NCBI RefSeq assembly: GCF_003711515.1
Contig: NW_021167091.1
Location: 866,313 to 930,312 of the forward strand
Length of the DNA stretch: 64,000 nt
From: Sodiomyces alkalinus F11
Taxonomy: Eukaryota; Ascomycota; Sordariomycetes; Glomerellales; Plectosphaerellaceae
Reading direction: 5' to 3'
Below the pieces are notes generated by a model that saw only the letters and a program-made list of their open reading frames with translations, had not been told where the DNA came from and did not search any database. Positions 12,373 to 25,800 of the stretch are shown piece after piece. Position 1 is the first letter of the stretch; each line of letters starts with the position of its first letter. A program made the position numbers and the translations under genes.

Positions 12373-12689
12373 GTTGTAAGCCCGGTTTATAACGCCTAAA
12401 CGATAGCTATTAATAAGGCTACCCCTATTCTACTATAAAAAGTAATCACGTTTATATAAGCACTCTTCAAACACTACTATTAACCTAATTAGAGTCATTA
12501 AGAGATTAATTAACCTCCCTATATTAATTAATTAACCGATAAATGATAGATAAATAAAGAGATCTTCTAACGTATCTAACGCTAATTAGAAAGTAGCCGC
12601 TATTACCCTTATTAATTAAGGGGATTAGGTAGCGTAGGAGCGCGCTATACGCGGTAAATCTGCCTCTTATTAGGATAACTATCTTAATC

Positions 12690-14908
12690 TAAAGCTAAGC
12701 GACAGAAAGGCTAACGTTTACCTCCTCCTTATACCTACGCCGCCTAATATCCGTAAATACAAAGCCCTTATTAACCCTAATATAACGGAGGAGGCCACGG
12801 CCACCTTATCTTCCACTATCACGGCTACTCCGTCTTCCACTATTACGCCGGAGGGCGATAAGGCCACGGAGGCCACGGACACCGCCGCTACCACGGCTAC
12901 CACGGCTACTATAGTAGCTATAGCCGCCGGTAAAAAGAAGATAGCCGCTCGCCGGAAGGCTATAGCCGTAATAAAAGAACCACTGATAAGGACGTCCACG
13001 CCTATCGATAACCTCTCCGAAAAGGGGCGTACGCGCTACCTATAAAATCGTCGTGAATACTACGAGGAAAAAGCTGATTATAACGCGTAGTAGAAGGAAT
13101 TTAATAAGGTACGCTCGTATATCAAAAGGACTATCTATACTATATCATGTAACCTTCTCGTATAACTATAGGACGATAACGTCAATAACCTATAAGCCTA
13201 GATTACTCTCCTATACGCGTATACAGGACCGACTCCTATAGACCTCCATAAAGAAGCCCTAATCCTATATCGACGATACACTACGCCTATAAACGCTATA
13301 CCTAAGGATATAGACGGGTGGGTTATAAGCTAGAAAATAGCGATAATATACGATAAATATATAGGCGTTTTAGAGTTATTACGCGGACTATTAGGCGGAA
13401 AACGCGTTAAAAGCTATTAGACCTATTACCTAGGAATAAAGTAATAACTATCTAGTTAATAACTACGATAAGATTACGGAAAACGAGCTAATAATTAACG
13501 ACTTCGTAAAGGCTCTAAGGGCGGTTCTTCGTAATATAAAGAGCCTATAATCCTTTACTATAAAGCCTAGAGTCGGGGGAGGCACCTTTAATACCCTCGG
13601 ACACCTCCCCTATACTAAGGATACTACTAATAATAAAGATAATAAGAAGCGTCCTCGTAGAAATATATCCGTAAAGGCTATCCCTCCCGTAACGAAGAGT
13701 CCTTATAAGATATATAGAAACACCTATACTATTGCCGCCTATTAGTATATAAGGCCGGATATACGCCCTTATAGCTAGCGTGGCGGTGAAGATATTATAA
13801 AGGTTATAGAAAAGAAGATACGTAACTATAGTTTTAAAAGCCGCGTAAATACCGCGATATAGAAGAGGCGGGAAGCCTTAGGGGCTGCCACCACTAATAC
13901 AATAGAGGAAGTCTGGGAAGATTAACTCTATAATACTACGCCTATTATAACTACTATACTATAACTATAAAATCAGGGGGTTACTAGGCTACCCATAAGT
14001 ATAGTTTTAAAAGACCTTTCCGTTACCGCGAGTATACGGCTAGGCGTCCACCCCTCCTAATAACGGGGGATGGCGCGCCCTTATACGACGATACTATTAA
14101 GATTATAATACTAAGAAGTATCCTTATCTATTAACCAAGATAAAGCACTACTATACTACGCTATCCTAGACTTAGGATTGTTAATCCACGTATTTAATAA
14201 TTAAGGCCGTTTTACGGCCGTTAGACCACCCACTAATACTTTATCTATATCCCTTTAGGTAGGCATTTATAAGGCTTCTATCCTCGAGTATAGAGATATT
14301 AAGCTACGTGTATAATCCCTATTAGGTATAAAAAGACTATTACGGCTCCGCGATATCGTTTACTATAAGGAGTTCGTCACTAATATCGTCTTAGAACGCT
14401 AGCTACGCCTATAAGGCTACTACTAGGATACCGCGAATAACACTATTATTAGCTCTGCCGATAACCGGTCTATTTATAAGCTACTAGATATCCACGGCTA
14501 GTATATAATCGAACGCGTGGAAGCCACGGCGGCCACCGCGTTTACGGTCTCGGCTTAGTATCCCCGCGATAACCCGTATAGAAGATTACGATAACCACGG
14601 TAACCGTAGAAGACTATAGCGTAACGGTAGTATAAATGCCTCGGCTATTAAGGCACCGACGCTCTCGCGAGGATTATTAACACTACTTAGGGGGTGAAAA
14701 TAAAGGGACCGCGTACCACCGACAATAACGCGTATAGGTAATTATAAATACCTGCGTAGATCCGGCGGATACTATCCCTTTACCTGTTAAAGCCCGGAGA
14801 GGCCTTAGCTATTAATTTTTACGATCTAGAAGAGTCGGAATCGCTAGGCGGCCTATATAAGTCTATTCTATTTATTATAAACGTATTTATAGAATATACG
14901 TAGGATTA
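12690..14908 (+). pseudogene. Copia D polyprotein, 5' part: gag, protease, start of integrase
   Basis: After a 300-bp leader (12373-12690, no gene seen) a frame begins with a Thr/Ala-rich low-complexity segment (12780-12930, tandem 'ccacggctac' units) and a basic patch KKKIAARRKA. Gag continues to about 13900. Protease is near 14160-14200, read as 'AILDLGLLIHVFNN', matching the copia D-S-G/T-H-I site with Ser changed to Leu. Then come the usual post-protease block ('LRDIVYYKEFVTNIV', about 14345-14390) and the integrase zinc region (YKCLGYQGTDALARIINT, about 14632-14690), where RLGHxG has His to Tyr. The core start 'GEALAINFYDLEE' follows. The frame is cut at 14913 by element A and resumes at 45658. 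Confidence 0.85.
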
Positions 14909-14913
14909 CTACC

Positions 14914-15267
14914 TTATATGCCCTGACCAGGCATACATCTGGCCAGCCAGTACTCTTGGACCTAGGAGCCGGGCTTTTCTAAAGGGGTGACCTTAGGGTG
15001 CTGTAAAGGGTGGTAAAATAAGATATCTTCTCTACGCTAGACGGGAGCGCGCCTCCGGGACCTAATATACTTACTGGTAAACTCTGTAGAATCCTCGGTA
15101 TTTACGTATATAATTCTCCGGGTGCCCTAGGGTATCCCGCGGACTCTATAGTGTATACCGGAGGTATCCACGGTATACCCTATAGGTGCTATAGTGTATA
15201 CCAGGGTATCTTTAAGGTACGCCTATAGTATACCGAGGTATACCCGGAGGTGTCCTAGTGCGTATTA
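14914..15267 (-). repeat. 3' LTR of gypsy A
   Basis: It pairs with 45299-45652 (354 bp each) and is related to the B LTRs at 50638 and 63389. The second half is packed with short copies of GTATACC / GGTATAC (five within about 130 bp, 15135-15240), giving it strong inverted-repeat character. From its inner edge at 15268 to the accessory ORF near 15600 there is about 330 bp with no gene seen. Confidence 0.92.
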
Positions 15268-15599
15268 ATTACCCCGGGTAAGGAAGCCCTACGTCCCGCG
15301 GGCTTCCCTTAGTAACTACGATAGCCTCGCTAAAGGCGCGTTATAGTTATACTCGTAAACTATAGTGTAGTTAGGAAATAATAGAAGGAAAAGATAATCT
15401 TTAGCGGCGCCCTAATAATAGCCGCTATCGTTATTACCTAATATAACGTGCCGGTCCTTAGATATAACGGGAAATATAGTATAAAAGAATAGAATTTACC
15501 GGGTATATCCCGGCTACAAAGTAAAAACGAAGAGAAAAAAAATAAAAAGGATAGACTTAATACTAAACCTCGTATTATACTATATTACCGCGTGCTATA

Positions 15600-17290
15600 G
15601 TAGAATCTAAACTTCTCTTTCGCCTAGTTAGCCTAGCCATGTAATTAGTTAATTATAGTAATCTCCTCCTCCGCGATAGCGGGGGCTTTATATTTTATCG
15701 GTAGACCCTATTCCTTTACCGGCGTAAATAACGCCACGGCTGCTTCCTTTATAATAATATCGGCTACTCGTGCGTTTACGGCGGTATAGTTATAGATATA
15801 GGCTTTACTTAGTCTATATAGCTCGCGGTCGGCTTATAGGTATTTTAAGGCTATATAGTACTAGATAGTAGTAATAGTATTCTCGCAGTCCGACACGATT
15901 CTATTCACTAAGGCGTCTTAGCGGGTATCAGTGGGTTCTTTATCGGCCGTAAGGGGAGTTATAGTAACTATACGGCCTATACGCTATATTATTAGAAGCT
16001 ATAATAGGGTTATAGCGTTTTATATATTATCCTTCACGAGCCCCTCCGAGATAATCGCGGAGACGAACTTTACGGCTAGGATTAGGAGTACGACAGCGTG
16101 CTCGCGCTACTTAAGGCTAGTTATACACTATTTACCCGAGGTAGCCGTCTCCTAAATAAGCTAAAGACCGGGGATTCGTAGCCGGCTAGCGAAGTTCTTA
16201 CTAATATCCCGTAAGGCTTAGTTAGCGGCGGTATCCCCTATAATTCTCTTAGCGGGAGGCTTAGCTACTATATCCTAAGGCGCGGCGTGTTTAGTTAGCG
16301 GCGTTAGGGCTAGTTCTTCTCCGACGCGGACTATAGCTAAGAAGTCCTTAACCGAGAGTATAATAGGCGCTATCTCTTTTCCCTTTACGGTAGGAATACC
16401 GTGTAAGTATTTATAGATAAGCTTATTAGTAACGTTAGCTTACTAGGCGTAGTCCTTAAGATATACTTTTAGCTTAGGGTATAACTTATCTATATCCTTC
16501 TCGGATAGGATGATATTATATACTGCCTTAGAAAGGTACGTATAGTCTCGGATATACTAGAGTATAAACCCGGGAACTATAGTATTTACTAACTTTATAG
16601 GTATCTTAGGCTATATAGTAATAGTAGATAATAGTCCCGCTATAGATTCTCTAAGACTAGCCTTAGCCTGTATATTAATGTACGCGGTAGATTAAGGAGC
16701 TAAGCTAATATTAGGGGACTTATAACTAACTATACGGTTAGACTAGGGTATTTTCGTGAACTTCCCCGTGTCGTTATAGGGTATATCGGCGCTATAGACT
16801 ATTTCTAAGTAGTCCTTATATATAACTTATAGTCGTTCCTAAGATACTAACTTAGCGTTAGTGTTTAGTAGGTAATCCGGCTAGGGAAATCGTCGTATAA
16901 GGTCTTTAGCTTCTTACTACGTAATCTCGTTATTTACCTTAGGATACTCCGCGGGTATAAAGACTATACGGTCTAACTTTTATATCTCCGGATTTAGGTA
17001 ACCTTATACCTCGGTATATAGGCAGAACTCACGTAATTTACTCTTATAGGACTATTTTTACTCCGCGAAGCGCTCGTCGAGGGCGTTAAGCTTATATTCT
17101 AACCGCTCCTCTCCGCCGTAGAGCGTAACGGCGCGGTAATACCTATCTTTAGTAAAGCCGGCGCCCGGCTTCTTAGGATTTCTAAACACTTACTCGAAGA
17201 GGTCTTAGTAGTCTTAGTCCTTAGATAGCTAGTAGGGGCTTAGCGCTTATACCGCGAAGTATATAGGTAGTAGGGCGCTCCTAAAACGTC
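15600..17290 (-). pseudogene. Accessory ORF of gypsy A, downstream of pol, function unknown
   Basis: One minus-strand frame of about 560 codons with scattered TAG/TAA stops lies between the end of pol and the 3' LTR, in the same direction as pol. Recognisable blocks are KDRYYRAVTLYGGEERLEYK (near 17140), 'LDRIVFIPAEYPKVNNEIT' (near 16930), 'YLSKAVYNIILSEKDIDKL' (near 16500) and a C-terminal 'YNYTAVNARVADIIIKEAAV' (near 15760). I see no retroviral Env signal peptide or membrane segment, no zinc cluster and no known catalytic motif. It is probably mostly helical. The same protein is encoded in B (61460-60197 plus 51839-51480), although B lost gag and most of pol. I do not recognise the family. 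Confidence 0.65.
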
Positions 17291-17649
17291 GGGGCGGTAT
17301 AGGGGAGATAAGAAGTACTAGTATAGGTAATATAAATAGAATAGATAAGGGGGTATATATTACTAAATAACGAAAAGCGAGATAGGGGAATAGTAAGGAT
17401 TAGTAAACCACGTTAACGATACTAGTAACTGAGGTCGTGGTAGTAAAGGAAAGAGGAGAGAAGCGAAGAGGGAAGAAAAAAAACTCGAATATTATAGGTA
17501 TAGTATTATTTCTTCTATTACCTAGCTAAACGCCGTGGTAACCGTGGTTATTATAGTAGTTAATAGAAGGTATATATAGGTCGTAAGCCTATTCCTACTA
17601 TATACTCGGGGTTACTCGGGGTTACTCGGGGCGGTAGTAATATTCTTAT
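17291..17649. other. Intergenic segment of A with short tandem repeats
   Basis: The stretch between the accessory ORF and pol contains three tandem 'tactcggggt' units (17603-17632). A related triplication 'cctagtattc' occurs at the matching place in B (61790-61815). I see no coding frame here. It may hold the end of pol or the leader of the accessory ORF. Confidence 0.45.
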
Positions 17650-20600
17650 ATTATGTCCCTAGCGCGTCTTAAGATACCTCGGTAACCCTTAGTATACACC
17701 GTATTTCCTTTAGTTCTTTTATATCGCCGGGTTATAAGACTTTCGGAGGCTCCGTTTTCTTTAAGGCTATCCTTAGGTTAACTAAGGTCTTTTATTTCTC
17801 CTTAAAGGTATCGATTAACTCCTACGCCTTTATAGCTTCTTATAGTATCTATATATTCTAATAAACTAGCTATCCTTTCTATTATACTAAGTATTCCGTG
17901 CGAGGCTAATCTTATTCTTTACGGATAACTGTTTTATCGAGGATTACCTTAGTTTTATAGTGCTTATACTAATTATACTACTAGTCGTTATCTTAGTCCT
18001 TAGTATCTACCGGCCCTCCATTAATAATACGGCGGGGGAATAGGTCTTTACCTAAGTCCTTTACTAGTAGTAAATAGGCGATACTAGTTACTAGGTATAC
18101 GTTAAGCGTTCCCGGTAAGTTGAGGTAGTATACTAATAGCGTTACCTGCCTAATTACTTTAAACGGACTTATTCGTTACTAACCGATCTTCGTGGATAGC
18201 TTACCGGGTAGATTATATCTATTACTAAGCCGGATATATATAAGATCGCCTAGTACGAACCGGATATTACGGTGCTTCTTATGGTATAGCCGCTTTATAT
18301 ATATCTAGGCTATAGCGACAACGAGTTTAGCATCTTCCTAGAGTATCTCGCGGGAGGCTTAAGAACTAGCTTTACCGATAAGGTTAAGGGGACTATTAGT
18401 CTTCGTGCCGAATAGTATCTTATTCGGTGCGTAGCTAAGTACCTCGCTGAAGGCGTTATTAAGGTTAAACTATAACGATACGATTATCTTAGTTTATAGA
18501 ATATCCGGGTTATCGGTAAGAAATATACAGATAGAGATCTTAACTATCTAGTTTTTACGCTCGGATAGGCTATCCGTCTAGGGATACTATACTATAGAAA
18601 ACCTTACCGTTATACCGGTGGCCTTTTAAAGCGTCTACTAGAAATCCGAGAGGAATTTAGGGTTACGGTTAGAGATAATAGACTAGGGGATACCCTAGTT
18701 ACCGAACTAAAGCGCCTAGAGTAGTAATAAAGCCTAGTCCTTAGTAGTATACGTGCTATAGCCCGGAATAAGTAAGGTAGCCTTAGTAAACTTATCGGTT
18801 ATACTTAGAAGCGAGTCGAACAGAGGGAAGCCCTCCTTTTATTAGGGTAAACCGGCTAAGGGAACCTCGGGTAAACCGATAATAAAGTCTATAGCGATAA
18901 TATAGAAAGGGATTAGCGGTATTAGAATAGGCTATATTTCGCCGAGGGGATACTAACGGTTTATCTAGTTAGTAGCGTAGACCTAATAATTAGCGATATA
19001 AAACTCTACTTCCCTGCGTAACTTAGGGATAACGAATTAGCTAATAAGCTTATACTAGGTATACTTAGCGCCGAAGTAGTAGCGTTTATTATAGGCGGCG
19101 TGGATAAATTCCTAATATAGGAGAATAGTATATAAAGACGGCGTTTACCGTTCTATTCTATATAGTATAGTAGGCCGTTATCCTCCTTAAAAGAATCTTA
19201 ACCGCAGACGAATAGTCTTTTAGCTAAGTAAATAAAGGAGCCTACTAAAGATCGTTAATATAACTATCGCTAATCCTTTATCTTATATCCGGATCTATTT
19301 TTAGCTTACTAAAATACTAGACTACCTAATTATACTAAATCCTTTTAAGCTCTCCCTTATTATCTCCTTTTTCCGCCGTGTCCGTGGTAAGGAGCCGTGA
19401 TAAGGTATCGGCCACTATATTCGTCTTACTAGGGATATAGCGGTAGTTTAGTTAGAATTAGCTAAGCAATTCGGAGGAGAGAATAAGCCTTATATTTAGT
19501 TAGGTCTTATCGGTGCTAGCTAGCGCCGTAGACTTTATAATACCTATAATAGCCGTATAGTCTATTAGAATAATAATCGGATTCTAGCGGGCGGATTAGA
19601 TAATAGTCCGGGTTTTACAGACTACCTAGATAGGATAAGCGACCTTTAGCTTAGTCGGCTAGTACTTTTACTTAGCGACGTTAAGCCCCTTACTAATATA
19701 AAGTACCGGGCGGATTAGGGTTTTACCCATAGTTCCCTTAGCGAGCTATTCAGATTTATCGGCTAGCTAAAAGAGTATAGCGGAAAAGCCGTATTCCTTA
19801 AAGGTATTAAGCTAAATAAAGAGGATCTTTATGGGATTATAGTAAAAGAGATAAATATTAAAGGTAAGCGTATCCGTGATATCCTTAAACACGGCTAACT
19901 CCTCGGTAGTTAGCTCGACCACGGCACGCCTAGTATACGCCTTATAAGCCTAGGCCGTGTCCTTTCCTAGCTTTTATGCCTCGGCGAGAAAAACGGTCTT
20001 TTAGCGCTATAATAGGCTAATACGGTAAAAGAACCGCGGGATAAGGTGCCGAAGCTAACCTATTATACCGATCTATTATTTCAGAGCTTAGAGAGATTTC
20101 GGGGGTAGCACCTTACAGAGGGCCGCCGTATATTCCTTAGTATTCGATAGGCTAAAGGCGTTTACTTCGAATCCTAGTAGCTAAACCAACGGGTACGCGA
20201 TAAAGGACTTATTAGGGGAGATAAAGATCCTTTTACGATTAAAGAGGGATAGAACGGACTTTAGGTAGGCGGTATACTTATCCTCGGAATCCGAGGCGGT
20301 TATAATATCGTTAATAAAGGCTATGGCGAAATCCTTATATAGCCGAAGAAGCTTATCTATATATCGCTAAACGTATACCGGGGAGTTACGGAAACTTATA
20401 AGAGCGACCTTAGAATGCTTTTATCCTCGGTATAAGATGATAATAAACCGCTTATAATACGGCTTATATACCGGAAATTAATAGAAGAAGGCTTAGGCGT
20501 TAACTATATAAATAAACTTCTTCCTATAAAGGCGTCGGATAACTATATCTTATAACGGTATAAGGTATATATCGGGGATAGTAACCTTATTCAGGGCGCG

Positions 20601-21850
20601 AATATTAATTACTACCCTACCCTTACGTTTACCGTTTGTAGTATATTATACGATAAATATAGGTACGCTAAAAGGCGTAGGCTAAGTTAGCTATTCTATA
20701 CGTCCTTGCTTATAAAGCTTATTAAGGGTTTTATATAGGCACTACTTATTATCACGGCTAAGCGGGTATACCTTTTAAGTAATCTTTTAGTTATATTACC
20801 TATCGATTAAGGGGATCCGTATATATTCCTCGGGAGGTATATCGATAACGCCTTAGTCGGTCTATACTTTAGGGTAATTTTCCACGATCTTAGCGAAATA
20901 GCGGATAATTTAGCCCTCGCGGCGGTAGATCGTCACGCCTTCCTTAATAGTCTCCGTGGGAGCGTGAGGGCTCTTAGCGATACTAAGTTTCCCCTTAGGC
21001 GTGATATACTCTTAGAAGAGATTACTTTTCGCCGCCTCCGCCGGGGGTTCCACGGCGTTTATATATTTTATTAAGATATCGCGCGTATTATCGTGTTCGG
21101 CGTAGAAGTAACCGTCTACGTAAAAGGGCTTAATATAGCCTAGTCTAGCGCTGTATAAAATAACTAAGGGCTAGTCGCCGACGTTAAAGATTAATATACT
21201 TAACTAATTCCGTAGGAGTAGATTAGGGGATCCCGCGATATCGGGCGTAAACTCTATAGAGTTAATATTAACGTCCGGCTTCTAAATCGGAACTAATCTA
21301 TACTACCGGGGTAGAATTATAGTCTTCTTAGCAGATTTAAGCTTCCGCTAGACCGGTAAGCGTTTAGCGAATACTTAAGCTAATATTAGGAGATCCTAAT
21401 AGGCACTACTATAAATAGTATCCCGTGTATTAAGGATATCTAGGCTATTAGGATAATTAAACTCTTATCTTAGGAGTAGCCCGGCGTTAAGCCTAGGAAT
21501 AACCTAGGCTCTAATATATAAGCGACCGATCCGCGTATCTTCACTTACCGTGCCACGAACTAGCACGGTAAAGGTAGCCTATTATAGGGTCTTTATGGAT
21601 CCAATACCCTATAAAACAGCGTATTTAATAGAATTAACGTATTTATCGGGAAATCGACTAAGGAGCTATTAGTTTACTATATAGCGGGAGGCTTCTAAGT
21701 CGATATAGATTTTAAATAGCTCGCCTATTAGCGTGCTATAGACTTAGGGCGTATATATACTTATAAGGACACTTAGCGGGATCCTGTATTTCTTAGAAAG
21801 CGCCGTCTATTAAGGGAGAGTCCTATCCACCTTAATCCGCTAGTAATTAC
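17650..21850 (-). pseudogene. Gypsy A pol: protease, RT, RNase H, integrase
   Basis: Read on the minus strand. RT occupies about 20900-20000, with catalytic box 'AFINDIITASDSEDKYTAYL' (FINDII at 20301-20318). The family has F-I-D-D-I-V, so the first Asp is now Asn. RNase H follows to about 19400. The integrase core is near 18900-18650: 'DFIIGLPEVPL', then 'FDSLLSITDKFTKATLLIPG' and 'YTTKD', the D-x-x-T-D-K-F-(S/T)-K signature of Ty3/gypsy integrases. Pol ends near 17650. I could not see a chromodomain. TAG/TAA codons occur throughout. Confidence 0.82.
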
Positions 21851-22630
21851 GGCTAGCGATAATACTTCTTATAGTAAATAGGCTTAGTATTAGATCTTAT
21901 AGTTATATAGTATTTACTATACTCTTAGCATACCTAGTAAAAATTAGAATACTTAGGTACGAAACCGGGTCCGTTAGCGACTTAGTATAGTTATTTATTT
22001 TGTTTATTATCCGCGCCTTTATTATATAACGCCACGGAACCCTTAGAGTCTTTCTCCTAATGATAGTACTTGTTTTTAGGCTCCGTATTAGCGTTATTTT
22101 CCGATATATGTCGTATAGCGTCCGTAATAGCTACGTGGATAAGTTTCTATAGTCTCTTTTAGCGATAGTCTTAAAATCGGCGGTTAGACTAATTATTCGC
22201 GTTATTAGTTAGTAGGTATTAACCCTTATTATTTATAAAGCGCTTAGCGTTTAGTATAGGTAAGGCGTGTAGTGAGTTATTATAGCGGAACTAGCTTAGA
22301 CTAAGGGAGTGATAGTTATAGTATATAGCGGCGGTCTGGGATAGGGCTAGACTATCGGTTATAATACTGTGGAGCGGGTAGCTAGACGTAGACGCTAGGC
22401 GAGGCACCGTATAGTCTACGAGTATTATAGTTGGTCTTTAGAAGGCTATAGCGGCTAATAAGGCGCGTTTAACCTCCCTAGGTATAGTTCCGGTATTATC
22501 CGGGTATCTAATCGGCGAGGGTAGTTATAAAGTCTATCTAACAGATAAAAGGCCTAGGTTATACTATAGTAGCTACTAGATTCGCGTTAAGCTTATCTTA
22601 GGTAATAGATAGGAGTTTTTCCTTAGGCTT
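21850..22630 (-). pseudogene. Gypsy A gag, 3' part
   Basis: Minus-strand coding between copia G (inserted at 22636) and A pol. It is the downstream half of gag. The upstream half is at 43590-45250. Tyr-rich stretches near 21850-21960 may be a RIP-altered zinc knuckle (Cys to Tyr), but I cannot align it residue by residue. It is called mainly from position and from continuity across the G insertion (flanking 5-mers atcgg and atagg, 4 of 5 identical). Confidence 0.5.
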
Positions 22631-22635
22631 ATCGG

Positions 22636-22838
22636 TATTAGATAAAGCGTAGTCAAAATCGTCACAAAATAGGTCAAAATTGATTAAGGCAATTATATAT
22701 AATTATCACTGTCTTAGACCGTCAGGGAAATGCTGCCACTGTATTTTATATAGTGCAGATTCTGCAAACGTCCACCCGGATTATACTCTTAGCGATCCGG
22801 CCTATTACGTAAGCGAAAAGACTATAGTCTATTCGATA
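22636..22838 (-). repeat. 3' LTR of copia G
   Basis: 203 bp, pairs with 43382-43584 and with 338-540. On the minus strand it is preceded by a polypurine tract (gggcgattaggggg), visible on the plus strand as ccccctaatcgccc at 22841-22854. Confidence 0.93.
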
Positions 22839-22899
22839 TACCCCCTAATCGCCCTAAACGTTAGTTATGCGATTAAAGCTATTCGTAACCGGTAGATAA

Positions 22900-25800
22900 T
22901 CCGGCTATATAATCTATTCGCTATAGCCGCCCTTAAATTTATCCTTTAGGTCCTCTAAATATTCTATCCGGACTACCTCTAGCTATTTCTGCTATAACCG
23001 TTCCCGTATATCTATCACGCTTACCTAGGACCTAAATATCTTAAATTTCTCGCCGTATAACGCCTTCGTTAATCCGTTTACCACTATTTCCGCGCTCGTA
23101 ACGTATATTACGAGTATTTACCCTTATTTCTTTACTTAACGTAACTAGTGGCCGTGGATATTAACGTGGCGGAGGCGCGTTATTAATATACTAATCTTCT
23201 AATTAACTAATTGAATCGTTTAGTTATTATCGTATAAGATCCTTAATTCCAGATTATTAAATCCCACTCCTATATTAAGTAATAGGCGTTATATAAAGAT
23301 ACCCTCTTTTACACCTTATACTAACGCTAATAGCTCTGCTTCCATTATTAACGTCGTGACCGTATCCTGCGTATTAGCGCGCTACGCGATTATACCACTA
23401 AATAAGCGTATCACGTACGTTTAACTACTCTTTCGATTAAGGGTATTATCGTTAAACGAGGTATTAGTATAGATTTCGATAGTATCGCTCTCCCCTAGTT
23501 CCAACGTAAGCGATTAGCTATTAATTAGATGAAGCATTAGATAATCGGCGGCCTTATAGTGAATAGGCCCTGGATTAACGTTAAACCGGTATAGCCTAGA
23601 TACTATAAACGCGATATTAGGCCGCGATATCACTACTACATATAGTATAGATCCTATCTTCCGTTAATAGCTTTTAACGTCCGTTAAGATCCCTAAATAG
23701 GGTAGTAGTTCTGCGATTTTAATTAGGTGCGTTAGGCGATAATTACTGCTATACTTACTATTTAGCTTTAAAAGGCGTTCTAAGTTTATAACGTAGTCGT
23801 GTTATAATAGCCAGATTTTACGGGCGGCACGGTCACGAATAACCTTAATACTAAGGAACTATTATAGAGGATCGCCGCCTTATAGGCTATAGTGGCGTTA
23901 TAGATTATTAATAGCCTACTCTATCTACGCCTTATATTATTTCTTATAAGTAATAACGATATCGTTAACATAGAAGAATAGGATTACACCGCGGCGTAGA
24001 AAATAACACGGTTCCTGCGGCATTATCTAGAATCCGTCCGCTAAAAGGATAGCCAAAAAGTGCTTTTACTAAAGCAGCGGGGACTCCTTGAATCTATATA
24101 ACGCCTTTCTTAGGTGTAGACGACTCCTAAGGGCTAAAAAGCCTAGCGGCGGGTATATAAAGATATTATAGGGGAGGGGCGTGTGTATAAACGCGTTTAT
24201 AACGTTAAATTATAATAGCGTAAGGTTAAATCGGGCGGCGATAACTATTAACGCGCGGAATAACTATCCGGCTAGCGTTATTATATACGTCTCCTTAAAT
24301 AAGGATTAATACTACTAATCTCCTCGTACTATAAGCCTTACCTTATATTTATATAGAAATCTATACTTATCGAACTTATATATTATTACCTATATCGAAG
24401 TAAGAACCTAATATCTATTTACTACGGACGCCGGCACCCGTATCTATAACCCTATCTCCTCGTGGCTCCGTAGGTGGTCTTCTTATACCAATCAGAATAA
24501 GTGGCCGTAAGGGTATAAGGGTATATCGTAAAGGTTCCTCGGAGGAGGAGGGAGGTCTTTATAGTAGATCTTTACGGCCGCCGGGGTAACCGCCGGAGTA
24601 CCCGCTAAAGTAACCGCCGGGGGTATATTTCCCGAGATAGCCTCCCGGGTTATACTTCCGGTGGCTGCTACCGGGGCCGTGGATTTATAGGGTATTATTA
24701 AGCGTCGCTATAACGCTATAGACGTAGACCTTTTTAACTGTAATTTAGTTAGCGGAGTCTTATTTAATATATATATATTAGGAGCGTAGCAGCTAGCGTT
24801 AAATATAGTAACCTAATAGTCTTTTTTCTAGCTATCTCCTTACCGAATTAAGTACGCTCCTTTATTTCATAGGAGCCTTATAGCCGTAGCTATAGGGGTA
24901 TCGTAGCACCGTGTTCCGTTATCCTAGAACCCTATAGCTATAGGGGTATCACGGTTTCCTAATATAACGGCTACTATTAGCGCTATAACCGATAACGGGG
25001 TTATTAGTAGAGTAGGAAGTAGTGGATCGGGCGGATATAGACGGTGATTAGGCATTACACCGGCTAAATCACACTATTTATGACCTAAACCTTATCCTGA
25101 TTAACTTAAGATAGCCTCCTCTACCCCTTTACGGCCGGGTATTACGGACTATAACCTCAACGGTAAAGCTGTCGAGGAAGGGGATCCGGGGGCGTTTATC
25201 CCCGGATCTAATAATTCAAAATAAGCAGTTATATAAAAAGGGGGGTCCTTAGCTTATACGTCCGTGAACGGCCGTGAATCTCCAGTCCTCTCCTACTCGA
25301 TCTAATTAATTAGGTATTCTAATTACTCCTCGGTTAATTAACGGAGGTTATCCTTAAAGGCGTCGATATCGTCGTTAAAAAAGGCACGTTTATCGAAATC
25401 TATATCGCGCGTGCGAATAACGCGGTTACGGTTATAGCGGCCTAGTAACTAGATACGGAAAATATTAGTAGAATTGTAGTCGATAAAATAGCCGATATAG
25501 GCACGAGGAGCGATACGATTTAATAGCTTATTAGCGCCCTTTTAGGCGTCCTTTATTATCGCGTACGCCTTATAGCCGTAAGCTCGAAGATATAATATAA
25601 TCGGCTTCCTTTTAAAGAGGACCTTATATAGCGTTTTCTAATCCTCTTACTGCCTTTATAGTGTCCGGTTATAGACGTATATAGCGGTGGGAATAACCTT
25701 AGACTATATAAGTAGGGGTAGTTTTACGTGGATATTTATCGCACGACCCTTCGAAATACCCACGGTAGTAGCGTATTTAGCACCCCCGTTCTGCGCTTAA

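Noticed and set aside
12780..12930. Possible CRISPR-like or minisatellite array
   Set aside because: The units (ccacggctac) are short, unequal and coding, without spacers. The context is a fungal retrotransposon gag.
12718..12999. 93-codon minus-strand Ala/Val/Ile-rich frame, looks membrane-like
   Set aside because: It is the reverse reading of the Thr/Ala-rich tandem repeat at the start of gag of copia D. The hydrophobicity is an artefact of the repeat.
15931..16155. 74-codon plus frame
   Set aside because: It is opposite to the accessory ORF of A, which is supported by its homologue in B.
22680..22895. 71-codon plus frame starting MIKAI, also present as a minus frame at 311-496
   Set aside because: Both lie almost entirely in the 203-bp LTR of copia family G. 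The frame is shared because the LTR is shared, and it has no start context or known domain.
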